Shown here piece after piece: positions 16,847 to 25,900 of a stretch of DNA of 64,000 nt. Numbering within the stretch: the stretch's first letter is position 1; the number at the start of each line of letters is the position of its first letter. The stretch is from positions 806,001-870,000 of the forward strand of contig CP009910.1 of assembly GCA_000808095.1 (NCBI GenBank). Direction: 5' to 3'. The DNA comes from Borreliella chilensis. GTDB lineage: Bacteria > Spirochaetota > Spirochaetia > Borreliales > Borreliaceae. The translations under genes and the position numbers were made by a program. The notes below the pieces were generated by a model. That model made no database searches. It was not told where the DNA came from and saw nothing but the letters and a program-made list of their open reading frames with translations.

Positions 16847-18762
16847 ATGGCAATAATAATGTGAATAATAATGGAAAATCTAATAACAAAAAGAAGAATA
16901 AAAATTGGATTTTAGGGATTGTTGTTATTTTTTTAATTTCGGCAATATTTATGTCATATTTTATAAGAGGAGGGGAAAGCTATAAGAATGTTCCTTATAG
17001 CACTTTTCAGAGTTATTTGGACAATGGTTTAGTTGAGTCTGTGGTAATAATTGATAAAAACCTGATTCAATTTGTTGTTAAGGGTTCTAACTTTGCAAAA
17101 TCTTATTTTTCTACCAGTATTCCTTATCTTGATATAAATCTGCTTGCAGATCTAAAAAGTAAAAAAGTTGAGCTTAGTTCCGGTAAAAGTCAAGCTTCTT
17201 TAATTGGAGTGTTATTACAAACTTTGCCATGGATTTTATTTTTTGTTTTCTTTTTCTTTATATTTCGTCAAACTCAAGGTGGCGGTGGAAAGGTTTTTAC
17301 ATTTGGAAAAAGCAATGCTCAAAAATATGAAGCTGGAAAGAATAAAATTACCTTTAAAGATGTGGCTGGTCAAAAAGAGGTTAAACAAGAGCTTTACGAA
17401 GTTGTTGAATTTCTTAAAAATCCTAAAAAATTTGAAAAAATAGGCGCAAAAATTCCTAAAGGAGTGCTTTTGGTTGGTTCTCCGGGCACTGGCAAGACTT
17501 TGCTTGCAAAGGCTGTTGCTGGTGAGGCTGGTGTTAGTTTTTTCCATATGTCAGGGTCAGATTTTGTTGAAATGTTTGTTGGAGTTGGAGCAAGCCGTGT
17601 TAGAGATTTATTTGATAATGCCAGGAAAAATTCTCCTTGTATTATTTTTATTGATGAGCTTGATGCTGTTGGTCGAAGTCGTGGTGCAGGACTTGGCGGT
17701 GGTCATGATGAAAGAGAGCAAACTCTTAATCAGTTATTGGTTGAGATGGATGGATTTGGAACGCATACCAATGTAATTGTTATGGCTGCTACAAATCGTC
17801 CAGATGTTCTTGATTCTGCTTTGCTTAGGCCAGGACGATTTGATAGACAAGTAACAGTTTCTTTGCCTGATATTAAGGAAAGAGAAGCAATACTCAATAT
17901 TCATTCTTCAAAAACAAAGCTTTCAAAAGATATCAATTTGCAAGTAATAGCAAGAGCTACTCCTGGAGCTAGTGGCGCTGATCTTGCAAATTTGATTAAT
18001 GAAGGAGCTTTAATAGCTGCAAGGAATAATCAAGATGAAATTTTAATGAAGGATATGGAAGAAGCCAGAGATAAAATATTGATGGGAGTTGCAAAAAAAT
18101 CTATGACTATTACTGATAGACAAAAGCTTGAGACTGCTTACCATGAGGCGGGTCATGCTCTTCTTCATTATTATCTTGAACATGCTGATCCACTTCATAA
18201 GGTTACCATTATTCCAAGAGGCAGAGCACTTGGTGTTGCATTTTCGCTTCCAAGGGAAGATAGGCTTTCAATAAACAAACATCAAATTCTTGATAAAATA
18301 AAGATATGTTATGGTGGTTATGCTAGTGAGCAAATAAATTTGGGAGTTACAACAGCCGGTGTTCAAAATGATTTAATGCAAGCTACTAGTTTGGCTAAAA
18401 AAATGGTTACGGAGTGGGGAATGGGTGAAGAAGTTGGGCCAATATTTTTAGTAGATGATGAAGCGCCTATTTTCCTTCCAAAAGAGTTTTCAAAGGCTAA
18501 GGCTTATTCTGAAAATACTGCTGATAAAGTTGATAGAGAGGTAAAAAGGATACTTGAGGAATGTTTAAAAGAGGCTTCAGATATCCTTGTAAAGCATAAA
18601 GATCAGCTTGTTAAACTTGCAAAAGAACTTGTTTTAAAGGAAACTTTGACAGACAAAGAGGTGAGAGAACTTTTAGGTTTTGAAGTTATTGAAGATGGAT
18701 GTGATCTATTTACAGCAGAGTCTATTGTAAAAGAAGCAAAGGGAGAAGATACAAAAGCTTAA
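16843..18762 (+). CDS. ftsH: FtsH, membrane-anchored ATP-dependent zinc metalloprotease
   Basis: Degrades unassembled membrane proteins and regulatory proteins at the cytoplasmic membrane. The 639-residue protein has an Asn/Lys-rich N-terminus, a first membrane helix (about 22-41), a periplasmic domain and a second helix (about 120-142). The AAA domain has Walker A GSPGTGKT (212-219), Walker [10 protein letters not shown] and an arginine-finger RPGRFDR segment. The zinc motif HEAGH is at 434-438. It is full length. Overlaps tilS by 4 bp (ATGA), as in many bacteria with a tilS-ftsH pair. Confidence 0.98.
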   Translation: MNGNNNVNNNGKSNNKKKNKNWILGIVVIFLISAIFMSYFIRGGESYKNVPYSTFQSYLDNGLVESVVIIDKNLIQFVVKGSNFAKSYFSTSIPYLDINLLADLKSKKVELSSGKSQASLIGVLLQTLPWILFFVFFFFIFRQTQGGGGKVFTFGKSNAQKYEAGKNKITFKDVAGQKEVKQELYEVVEFLKNPKKFEKIGAKIPKGVLLVGSPGTGKTLLAKAVAGEAGVSFFHMSGSDFVEMFVGVGASRVRDLFDNARKNSPCIIFIDELDAVGRSRGAGLGGGHDEREQTLNQLLVEMDGFGTHTNVIVMAATNRPDVLDSALLRPGRFDRQVTVSLPDIKEREAILNIHSSKTKLSKDINLQVIARATPGASGADLANLINEGALIAARNNQDEILMKDMEEARDKILMGVAKKSMTITDRQKLETAYHEAGHALLHYYLEHADPLHKVTIIPRGRALGVAFSLPREDRLSINKHQILDKIKICYGGYASEQINLGVTTAGVQNDLMQATSLAKKMVTEWGMGEEVGPIFLVDDEAPIFLPKEFSKAKAYSENTADKVDREVKRILEECLKEASDILVKHKDQLVKLAKELVLKETLTDKEVRELLGFEVIEDGCDLFTAESIVKEAKGEDTKA

Positions 18763-18771
18763 GGTAAGTTT

Positions 18772-20253
18772 ATGTTTTATTTAAAGATGGTTTTCATTCT
18801 TTTTATTTCTATAAACTTAGATGCAGCTTTAATCGAAGAAGATGAAGATATTTCAAATATTCTTTTCAATGAGTCTAAAAATTTTTCCAATGTTAAAAAA
18901 TGGAATGATTTAATTTATGGATCTCTTGATTTCAATTTGCTGGCTTCAGACTCTCTTTATGAGCTTGCATTAAAAGAGAATATTGCTTTAATGGATAGGA
19001 TTTATTTGTTAAAAGAGGCAATTAAAATTAATAACTTTAAAGCAACAACTCTTAAAGACATATATGCCTCTTATTTTTCATTGCTATTAAGGCAAAATGA
19101 AAATAAGAATATGTATGAAGAAATTATTACTTTGTATAGTAACTTAAATGAAGAATTGCAAATAGATAAAGATTTAATTTGCATGAGACTTGAGGCTTCT
19201 GGAAGACTTGAAAGTTTTGGAGATGATTTTAAAGAAATTTTGTTAAAAGCTTTTTCCTTGTATGGCAATGATTTTTTATTTTTTAAGTGGTTTTTAAAAG
19301 AGGATAGATTTTTCTTTAGTATTTTTAATACTATTAAATCAAAAGAAGATTTTTTCTTTACAGCCGAAAATATTAATTATATATTTAGAAATTCAGATTT
19401 TAATTATGATAATTCTGTGTCTTTATTTTCTTTCCTTAAGGACAAAATTAAAGAATATAATGGGATTCATGGTATTTATTTTTTAAAATACAAGCTTTTA
19501 GATCCCGATGAGGCTTATAGGGTTTTTAAAAAGCATCCTCCCAAGACAATAAATGAATATAAACTTTTTTATGATCTTTTAGAGGATCCTGATATGAAGA
19601 GTAAATTTTTAGAAGATTTTAAGAGATTGTCAGGGATTTATTGTATTGATAATAAAAATAATATTGCCATACTCAAAGATGGAGTTTTGGTAGGTGTTTT
19701 TTCAGGAATGGTGGATTCTGTAAACGAATTTAATTTAAACAGCAAATATTTTAATCAAGTTTATTTTAAAGACAAGTCCCCAGTTTATTATGAGAATAGT
19801 TTGCTTGGTTATAAAATAAATTATTCTGTTTATCCTTACGTTGATATGATTGAATTTCAGTATTCTGAGCGAAGGGATGTTTATACCTTTGCTTTGCATA
19901 CTTTTAAGTATAATCTTTTTAATAATTTAGGCTACGATTTTAATAGTGTTGGAATCAGAGAGTTATTTTTGATTAACATTAAGGATTTTTTTCTACCTAC
20001 TGCTTTAAATTTATTTTTTGGGAAAGTTTCTGTTTTAGATGTTAGATCAAGTTTGATAAGCAAAAAAATTTATTTTGGGTCTAATTTAGTAGAGGTTAAA
20101 AATTATGTGGTTGGAAGTTTGGTTTCAATTTATAGAAAAGTTAATGGTTCTAAAAAATTTAATTATATTGAAATTTATGAGAAGGATAAATTAAAAATAA
20201 AGAAAGCTTTGGTTGATGATGATTATTTTGAAAGTTACCAAATCTTTGAATGA
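18772..20253 (+). CDS. Exported protein of unknown function, spirochaete type
   Basis: I do not recognise a characterised family. The 493-residue protein has a signal peptide (residues 1-18, KMVFILFISINLDAA), a helical first half rich in Leu, Glu and Lys (about 30-290, possibly TPR-like) and a beta-rich second half from about residue 295 (YCIDNKNNIAILKDGVLVGVF). It follows ftsH by 9 bp and is presumably co-transcribed. A periplasmic place is inferred from the signal. Codon use and composition match the neighbours. Corresponds to BB0790 by order. Confidence 0.75.
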   Translation: MFYLKMVFILFISINLDAALIEEDEDISNILFNESKNFSNVKKWNDLIYGSLDFNLLASDSLYELALKENIALMDRIYLLKEAIKINNFKATTLKDIYASYFSLLLRQNENKNMYEEIITLYSNLNEELQIDKDLICMRLEASGRLESFGDDFKEILLKAFSLYGNDFLFFKWFLKEDRFFFSIFNTIKSKEDFFFTAENINYIFRNSDFNYDNSVSLFSFLKDKIKEYNGIHGIYFLKYKLLDPDEAYRVFKKHPPKTINEYKLFYDLLEDPDMKSKFLEDFKRLSGIYCIDNKNNIAILKDGVLVGVFSGMVDSVNEFNLNSKYFNQVYFKDKSPVYYENSLLGYKINYSVYPYVDMIEFQYSERRDVYTFALHTFKYNLFNNLGYDFNSVGIRELFLINIKDFFLPTALNLFFGKVSVLDVRSSLISKKIYFGSNLVEVKNYVVGSLVSIYRKVNGSKKFNYIEIYEKDKLKIKKALVDDDYFESYQIFE

Positions 20254-20444
20254 TGACTTTAAGATCAATTTTATAAGTTTAATTTTCTTGGGGTTTCAAT
20301 TTTTGGCATAGTTGGATTTTCTTTTTATGTAAATCTTTTTGCAATAACAATTTTTGGCATTTAAAAGAGAAAATAAAGCATATTAATCTTTTAAAGTGTT
20401 TGGAAACAATATTGGATGAAATTAATTTGAATATCAATTATTAA
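20246..20444 (+). pseudogene. Probable decayed gene for a small membrane protein (two single-base frameshifts)
   Basis: From TTG 20246, overlapping the previous gene by 8 bp, the frame reads NDDFKINFISLIFLG and then hits TAG at 20309. Adding one G to the G run at 20290-20293 lets it continue VSIFGIVGFSFYVNLFAITI. Adding one T at 20360-20362 lets it run on to a polar tail (LKEKIKHINLLKCLETI...) and TAA 20442. The conceptual product is about 66 residues with a hydrophobic middle and charged helical tail. Both lesions are at short homopolymers. The rest of the spacer (20445-20522) shows only the tdk ribosome-binding site. Confidence 0.45.
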
Positions 20445-20522
20445 TTTTGGTGGTTTTAATATTAATGTTTTTTACTATTGTGTATTTTTTGATTGAATTT
20501 GAATTTATTTCAAGGAGGATTT

Positions 20523-21626
20523 TTGGGTTTTTGTTTGGACTTTACTAATGGAGAGGATACTAAAATAAACAATATTGTGTCTATTAGTCATTTTGATTTT
20601 AAAGCTAAAATAAATTTAATGCTTATAGTTGGTCCTATGGGTAGTGGAAAGACAGAATATGCTGCAAAAATTTATAAAGATTCACTTGTTGTAAAAAGAA
20701 AATCTTTTAAGGTTTTGGACAATATTATTAAAGGAAATAGAAGTAGGGTTAATGTATTTTTTGTTAGAAATTTTCTTGACAAGAGAAGGTTTCAAGATTA
20801 TCCAGAAAATGTAATACCATATAGGGGCGGTGAAACAGATAAAATCGATAAGATTGGTTTTGCCAGCAGTTCTTTTGATATTGAAAATCTAATAGCTTCT
20901 AATCCTAGTTGTGGTACTTTTATTATTGATGAGGCGTGTTTTTATGACGAACGTTTAATTTTTCTTTTAAATAAAATTTCGTTAGATGAGAATATCTTAT
21001 TTATATTGCCTACATTGCTTTATAATTTTAGAAAAGAATCTTTTAATGATACTGCTAAGCTTTTGGTAGAATATTCTGATAAGATTTATAAGCTTGGAGC
21101 TTATTGTGAGCATGTGGATTGCATGGAAGAGTCTTTTTTGTCGTATAGGTATTATTTTTATAAGAACAAAGAAATTCCAGCTCCTTATTTTGATCCTTTG
21201 CTTATTGTTGGTGGTGATGGAGAAATTGAATCTGCTATTTACCCAAATTATGCCACAAGATGTTCAATGCACCATTATCTTGTTGGTAAGGAGTATTTTT
21301 TTTCTTTTTTAAAACCATTTGCTTTGTTATATTCACAAGGAGATAGAAAATTTCTTGAAAATGAAATTGTAGCGTTAAACAGCGATATTGAAAATTCTAA
21401 TTTTGTAAATTCTTTAGATAGTGAGAAAGCGTGTGAATTTAGAGATGAGGTTTTAAAAAATATTTTGGAACTGCCTTTTTTAGCGGAAAGAGCATTAATA
21501 ACTCTTTTCTCAGAATATAGTATTTTGAGTAAAGATAACTTTAAAGATCTCATTTTTAAGTTTTCCTTGAATAAGGATTATATAAATAAAATTTTTTTTC
21601 CCAAAGAAGGCAAAGAATTTTTTTAA
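20523..21626 (+). CDS. tdk: Thymidine kinase (TK1-type)
   Basis: Phosphorylates thymidine for dTMP supply. The P-loop LIVGPMGSGKTEYA (about residues 34-47) and TFIIDEACFYDE (Walker B region) are clear, as is a late YRYYFYK... segment before the lasso region. At 367 residues it is far longer than the roughly 200-residue TK1 norm, with a C-terminal extension of unknown role. The start chosen is TTG 20523, just after AAGGAGGA (20512-20519); TTG 20493 lies upstream of that site. Spacing of 4 nt is tight. It ends 4 bp inside the convergent gene downstream. Confidence 0.8.
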   Translation: MGFCLDFTNGEDTKINNIVSISHFDFKAKINLMLIVGPMGSGKTEYAAKIYKDSLVVKRKSFKVLDNIIKGNRSRVNVFFVRNFLDKRRFQDYPENVIPYRGGETDKIDKIGFASSSFDIENLIASNPSCGTFIIDEACFYDERLIFLLNKISLDENILFILPTLLYNFRKESFNDTAKLLVEYSDKIYKLGAYCEHVDCMEESFLSYRYYFYKNKEIPAPYFDPLLIVGGDGEIESAIYPNYATRCSMHHYLVGKEYFFSFLKPFALLYSQGDRKFLENEIVALNSDIENSNFVNSLDSEKACEFRDEVLKNILELPFLAERALITLFSEYSILSKDNFKDLIFKFSLNKDYINKIFFPKEGKEFF

Positions 21627-22252
21627 TAATAGTTCGGACTTTTTTCGAAAAATGCTTTAGTTTCGTCAATTCTTAGTAATTCTTTTTTAATTATGTCATA
21701 GTAATTAAACTCTTTAAGAGAAATTTTGTAGTATTCATTTTCCCAGTTTGTTATTCCATCATTATCTAACTTAACGGATTTATAATTTTCAAGTTTTTTG
21801 TGGTATTTTAGTGCTTCATTGTAGTAGTTAATAGCCATTTTGTACAATTTTTTTGATTTTTCTAGATTGAGAATAATTTCATTTTTTTCTGGAGTTTTAA
21901 AAAAATATAAATTTCTTGTATCAAATAGGTCTCCCAAATATAAATTTTGTTTAACCAAGAGCAAATTTACATGCATTTTGAAAAGAAGCTTATATTTTAT
22001 CCACTGATCTTTTGTTTCTATTTTAGTTAGCGAGTATTTTGGATTTCCAAATGGATATTTTAAGGCTTTCTGAAGAAAAAATATATTTTTTTTGTAATGT
22101 TCAGGGTTTTTTTTCATTTGAGCGTTAAAGATTACATACCATTGTTCTGCATAATAAAATTTGGATGATGCGTTTATTTTAGCGACTATTACTAAAAGAA
22201 GTAAAATTAAATTTATTTGGGAAGCGATACTTTTAAAGATATAATTAATCAT
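21623..22252 (-). CDS. Exported helical protein of unknown function
   Basis: A 209-residue protein with an N-terminal hydrophobic signal (residues about 11-28, NLILLLLVIVAKINASS). The rest is a helical, Tyr/Lys-rich body (YYAEQWYVIFNAQMKKNPEHYKK, abbreviated at residues 33-55, and MAINYYNEALKYHKKLENY) that looks TPR-like. I do not recognise the family. It follows tmk by 13 bp. Its ATG lies at the centre of a 28-bp perfect palindrome and has no visible Shine-Dalgarno. It meets tdk tail to tail with a 4-bp overlap. Corresponds to BB0792 by order. Confidence 0.72.
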   Translation of the reverse strand: MINYIFKSIASQINLILLLLVIVAKINASSKFYYAEQWYVIFNAQMKKNPEHYKKNIFFLQKALKYPFGNPKYSLTKIETKDQWIKYKLLFKMHVNLLLVKQNLYLGDLFDTRNLYFFKTPEKNEIILNLEKSKKLYKMAINYYNEALKYHKKLENYKSVKLDNDGITNWENEYYKISLKEFNYYDIIKKELLRIDETKAFFEKSPNYY

Positions 22253-22266
22253 ATGATTAATTATAT
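22239..22266. repeat. 28-bp perfect palindrome centred on a start codon
   Basis: ATATAATTAATCAT is followed directly by its exact reverse complement. On the minus strand the ATG of the downstream gene begins at 22252, at the centre, and the palindrome also touches the tmk stop codon. It could fold in mRNA or bind a dimeric protein. Confidence 0.85.
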
Positions 22267-22874
22267 TAGAATTTTATTAGATTAAAAATTTTTTCTGCAT
22301 TTTTATCTAAATGATCTGTTATTAAATTGTCAATGTAAATCACATTAATTTTTTTTTCTAGGGTTTTAAATATTTCCAAATATTTTAGAGCAATTTGTTC
22401 AAAAGTTTTATATCTCTCAAGTTCAAAAAGATCGCTTTGTATTCTATTTTTTTGTATTCTTTTATATGCTGTGTTTGGATCTGTCTTAATAAAGAATACT
22501 TTTTCAGGTAATGGAAAATTTTTATTTAATTCATACCCCAATTTTCCTTGATAGGCTATTGATGAAAATAAATAGCGATCAGTTATTATTTTTGTTGATT
22601 TTGTTTTTAAAACTTCTAGTATCCCGCCTTTTTTATATAAATGATCGTGTCTATCTGCTGCATAAAGATATGCAAATGTTGATTCATTTAAAGGATTTGT
22701 AAAATTTATTAATTGCTCTCTTATCATTTTTCCAATTATTCCGCTTGAAGGTTCTTTTGTGAAAAAATATCTTGATTCATTGTTGCAAAGGGTTTTTAGC
22801 TTGTTAATTATACTTGTTTTTCCACTCCCATCAATTCCTTCTATGCAATAAAAGTTTTTTAATATTTTGATCAC
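22266..22874 (-). CDS. tmk: Thymidylate kinase
   Basis: Phosphorylates dTMP to dTDP and so acts directly after the thymidine kinase encoded opposite. The 202-residue protein has the P-loop CIEGIDGSGKT (residues 10-20), the FTKEPSSGIIGKMIRE segment (TKEP motif), and the DRYLFSSIAYQG motif near residue 98 (DR(Y/H) signature), followed by PEKVFFIKTDP. The lid is short. It is the first gene of a two-gene minus-strand unit, divergent from tamB. Confidence 0.94.
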   Translation of the reverse strand: MIKILKNFYCIEGIDGSGKTSIINKLKTLCNNESRYFFTKEPSSGIIGKMIREQLINFTNPLNESTFAYLYAADRHDHLYKKGGILEVLKTKSTKIITDRYLFSSIAYQGKLGYELNKNFPLPEKVFFIKTDPNTAYKRIQKNRIQSDLFELERYKTFEQIALKYLEIFKTLEKKINVIYIDNLITDHLDKNAEKIFNLIKF

Positions 22875-22917
22875 AAATGTTTTTTCTTCCTTTCTTTTTG
22901 TGTCTAATAATTAGGTT

Positions 22918-22950
22918 ATTGATAATTATTATATAATAATAATTATCAAT
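22918..22950. repeat. Inverted repeat in the tmk-tamB divergent spacer, candidate operator
   Basis: Perfect 14-bp arms (ATTGATAATTATTA at 22918-22931 and its complement at 22937-22950) with a 5-nt loop. TATAAT (22932-22937) lies at the loop. It ends 11 bp before the tamB ATG. Placement between divergent genes suits an operator; AT-richness calls for caution. Confidence 0.5.
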
Positions 22951-22960
22951 ATATGAGTGT

Positions 22961-25900
22961 ATGAATTTGAGTTTTTTGAAAAATAAGACATTTTTATTGT
23001 TGATTTTACCATCCATTGTTTTTGTTTTGATAATTTTCTTTATTAGTCTATTTGTTCAAGTTCAAATTTATTCTGCAAGGTTTTTTGTTGTAAAATATCT
23101 TGAATCAAAATTTGGCTTTAGAATCAAATATGATAAGATTTCGCCTTATTTTTTATCATCTATTAAAATAGATGGTCTAGAGTTAAGCTTGGGCGGTAAA
23201 GATAAGATATTAATGGATGTTGTTAGAGTAGATTTAAATTTATTTAAATTAATTTTAGGCGATGAAAATATTATTTTAAATGTTTATGTTAAAGGGAGTA
23301 ATTTGAATTTTGATATAAACAATTTTAGTTTGTCCGATGATTTAAATTCTATTGATACTTATACTGGCAATGAAAATGTAATTTTAAATAAAGTTTTTAA
23401 CTATCTTTACAGGTTAAATATAAATTTAGAGAATATCGATATTAATATTAAGCTTAAAAATAATAGTTTGTTGAATTTTAAAGTTAAAAATTTTTCTTTA
23501 AGCACTGTAGATGAAGATTTTTTATTTAGCTCTGTAGTTGATTTTATCGCTTTTAAAAATTTAGAAATTAATTTGCCATCTGGAATGAAAAATAGTGAAT
23601 TTTTAAATTCAACTTTCTATTTTGAGGGTAAATTTAAAAAAGGCTTTGAGGATGGTTATGTTAATTTTAGTTTTTTTGAACTTAAAACAAGTTATTTTTC
23701 TTTGCTTGATCAGGGATTTCAAATAAATTATTCAAAAGGAAATTTAAAAGTTTTTAATTTGCGAAGGGAGAATTTTGATTTTAATTTAAGCTACGATAAA
23801 GCTGTTAGTTTTCTTCGATTAGATGCTTTGTTTTTCAATGTCAATCTTTTAGATTGGATTAAATTAAACAAAGACTTTGATGTTTATAAAGATTATTTTG
23901 ATATAAGTTTAAATGGTCAGTTGGCATTTTCTTATGATTTTAAAGATAAAGATTTAAGATATGCAGGAATAGTAGATTCGTCTTTAAATGTAGATACTCT
24001 TGGCAAAGAAATTCAAGGCTTAAAGCTTGAAATAAAAGGGGATGATAGCATTGTAAGTGTTAAGAATGCTTTTTTAAAGCTTAAAAGAGGAGTTGTAAGT
24101 TATAAAGGTTATTATTCTTTAAAAGACTTGCTTCCACTAGGACGTCTTAACTTTAAGTCTGCAAAAATTTTAAACTTTAATGATTTAAATGGATATTTGG
24201 ATTTTAAGAAAGCTGAAAATATTTTTTCGGTTAAATCAGATAATTTCAGTATTGGAAATCTAAGTTTTAAAGATTTAAGTTTAAAAACTTATTTTTTAAA
24301 AGATAAAATTTTTGTTGACTATTTACTTTATTTAGAAAATGAAAATTCTCAAATTTCTTTAAAAGGCGATCTTAATGATGAAGAATTTTCTTTCAATTTG
24401 GGAATTAAAGAGTTTCCTTTGCTTTTTTTAAAAGAAGTTCTTCCTAGTTCTTACCCAATCAATTTTTTTTCCAGCACTTTATTTTCAGGCAAATATTTAA
24501 ATTTAGTTTCTGATTTTAATTTAAATAAATCCAATTATCATGAAAATATATTAAAAAAATTCAATTTCATGGTATTTTCAAAATTAGATGATTTTAAATT
24601 TATGTTCGATGCTAGTGGAGAAAAAAAATTTTTCAAATCAAATAACTTTGATTTGCAGTATGATGGTCACAATTTGCGCTCTAGTTTATTTGTTAAGTTA
24701 TTTGAAAGTGGGTTTAATATTGGTATGAATTTTTCTTATCTTGGTAAAAATTATCCTTTGCATTTTAATATTGATCTTAAAAATAAGTTTATTGTTGCTG
24801 AATCTCTTCTTGGCATAAAGTTAGATTTCAATTATTCTGATTCTAAAATAAGTTATACTCTTAATGTTGATAATTTTAGGGTTTACAATAAGACTTCTGA
24901 TCTTTTAATAGATATAAATTTTAATGGTGACTATTTAGGTATTAATGATGATTTTAAATTTAAAGTAGATAAGTTTAATGTAATGAAAATTTCTAAAATA
25001 TCCTCTTACAATTTTAATTTTGGGTTTAAGAGCTTGTATGAATATAATAAATTGTATATTTCTGATGTTAAGTTTGTAAACAAGCTTTCAAATTTGCAAG
25101 GGTATGGGCAATTTAATTTAAAAGATAATTTTAATGGAAGTTTAAATCTATTTTCTAGTTTAAATTCAGAACGTTATTTTTTAGGAGTTAATTCTAATGA
25201 ATATGGAAGCTATTTTTTGCTTAAATTTCAAGACTTAGATTTTTACAATTTTAATTCTTTATCTTTTTTAGAAGGCAAGGTTAATGGTAATTTTTTGCTA
25301 AATTTTAAAGAGAATAATTTTAGGAATTATTCTTTGAGTGGATATCTTGAGGCTGATAAACTAACTTTATTTGGCATTCCCATGCAGCTTTCTCTTAATT
25401 TAGGGTTGTTGGATAATAAGCTTAATATATACGATATAAAAGCCAAGCGAAATAAGAAAGAGTTTCTTGCTGGTAGTCTGAGATATGATCTTGGTAGTTC
25501 TATAGGCGTATCTAATATAGTTTTTATTAGTGATTTGTTTTCTTATAAGCTTAATGCAAATTTTAGAAATTTTGAAAATAGAGATGAAGAGCGATTTGGA
25601 GTTTTAAAAACCAGAACAGAAGGTGAATTTTCTTTTAGAGATGTTAAATATAAAAATGAGTTTTTGTCTAATCTTACAGTTGAGTTTAGTAATGATTTTG
25701 AAAAATTTAGCATGGCTTCAATTGATTATGACCTTATCAATGTTTCATACCATTATGGTAGTGGAGAATATAGTTTTATTTTAAAAGACTATTTACCCCT
25801 TAGCTTTAATTCGTCAGGTAAAATAATTAAAAATAAAATTAATGGAAATGTCAAAGAGATTAAATTTGATTCAAAAATAATTACCAAAGATTTTTTAGAC

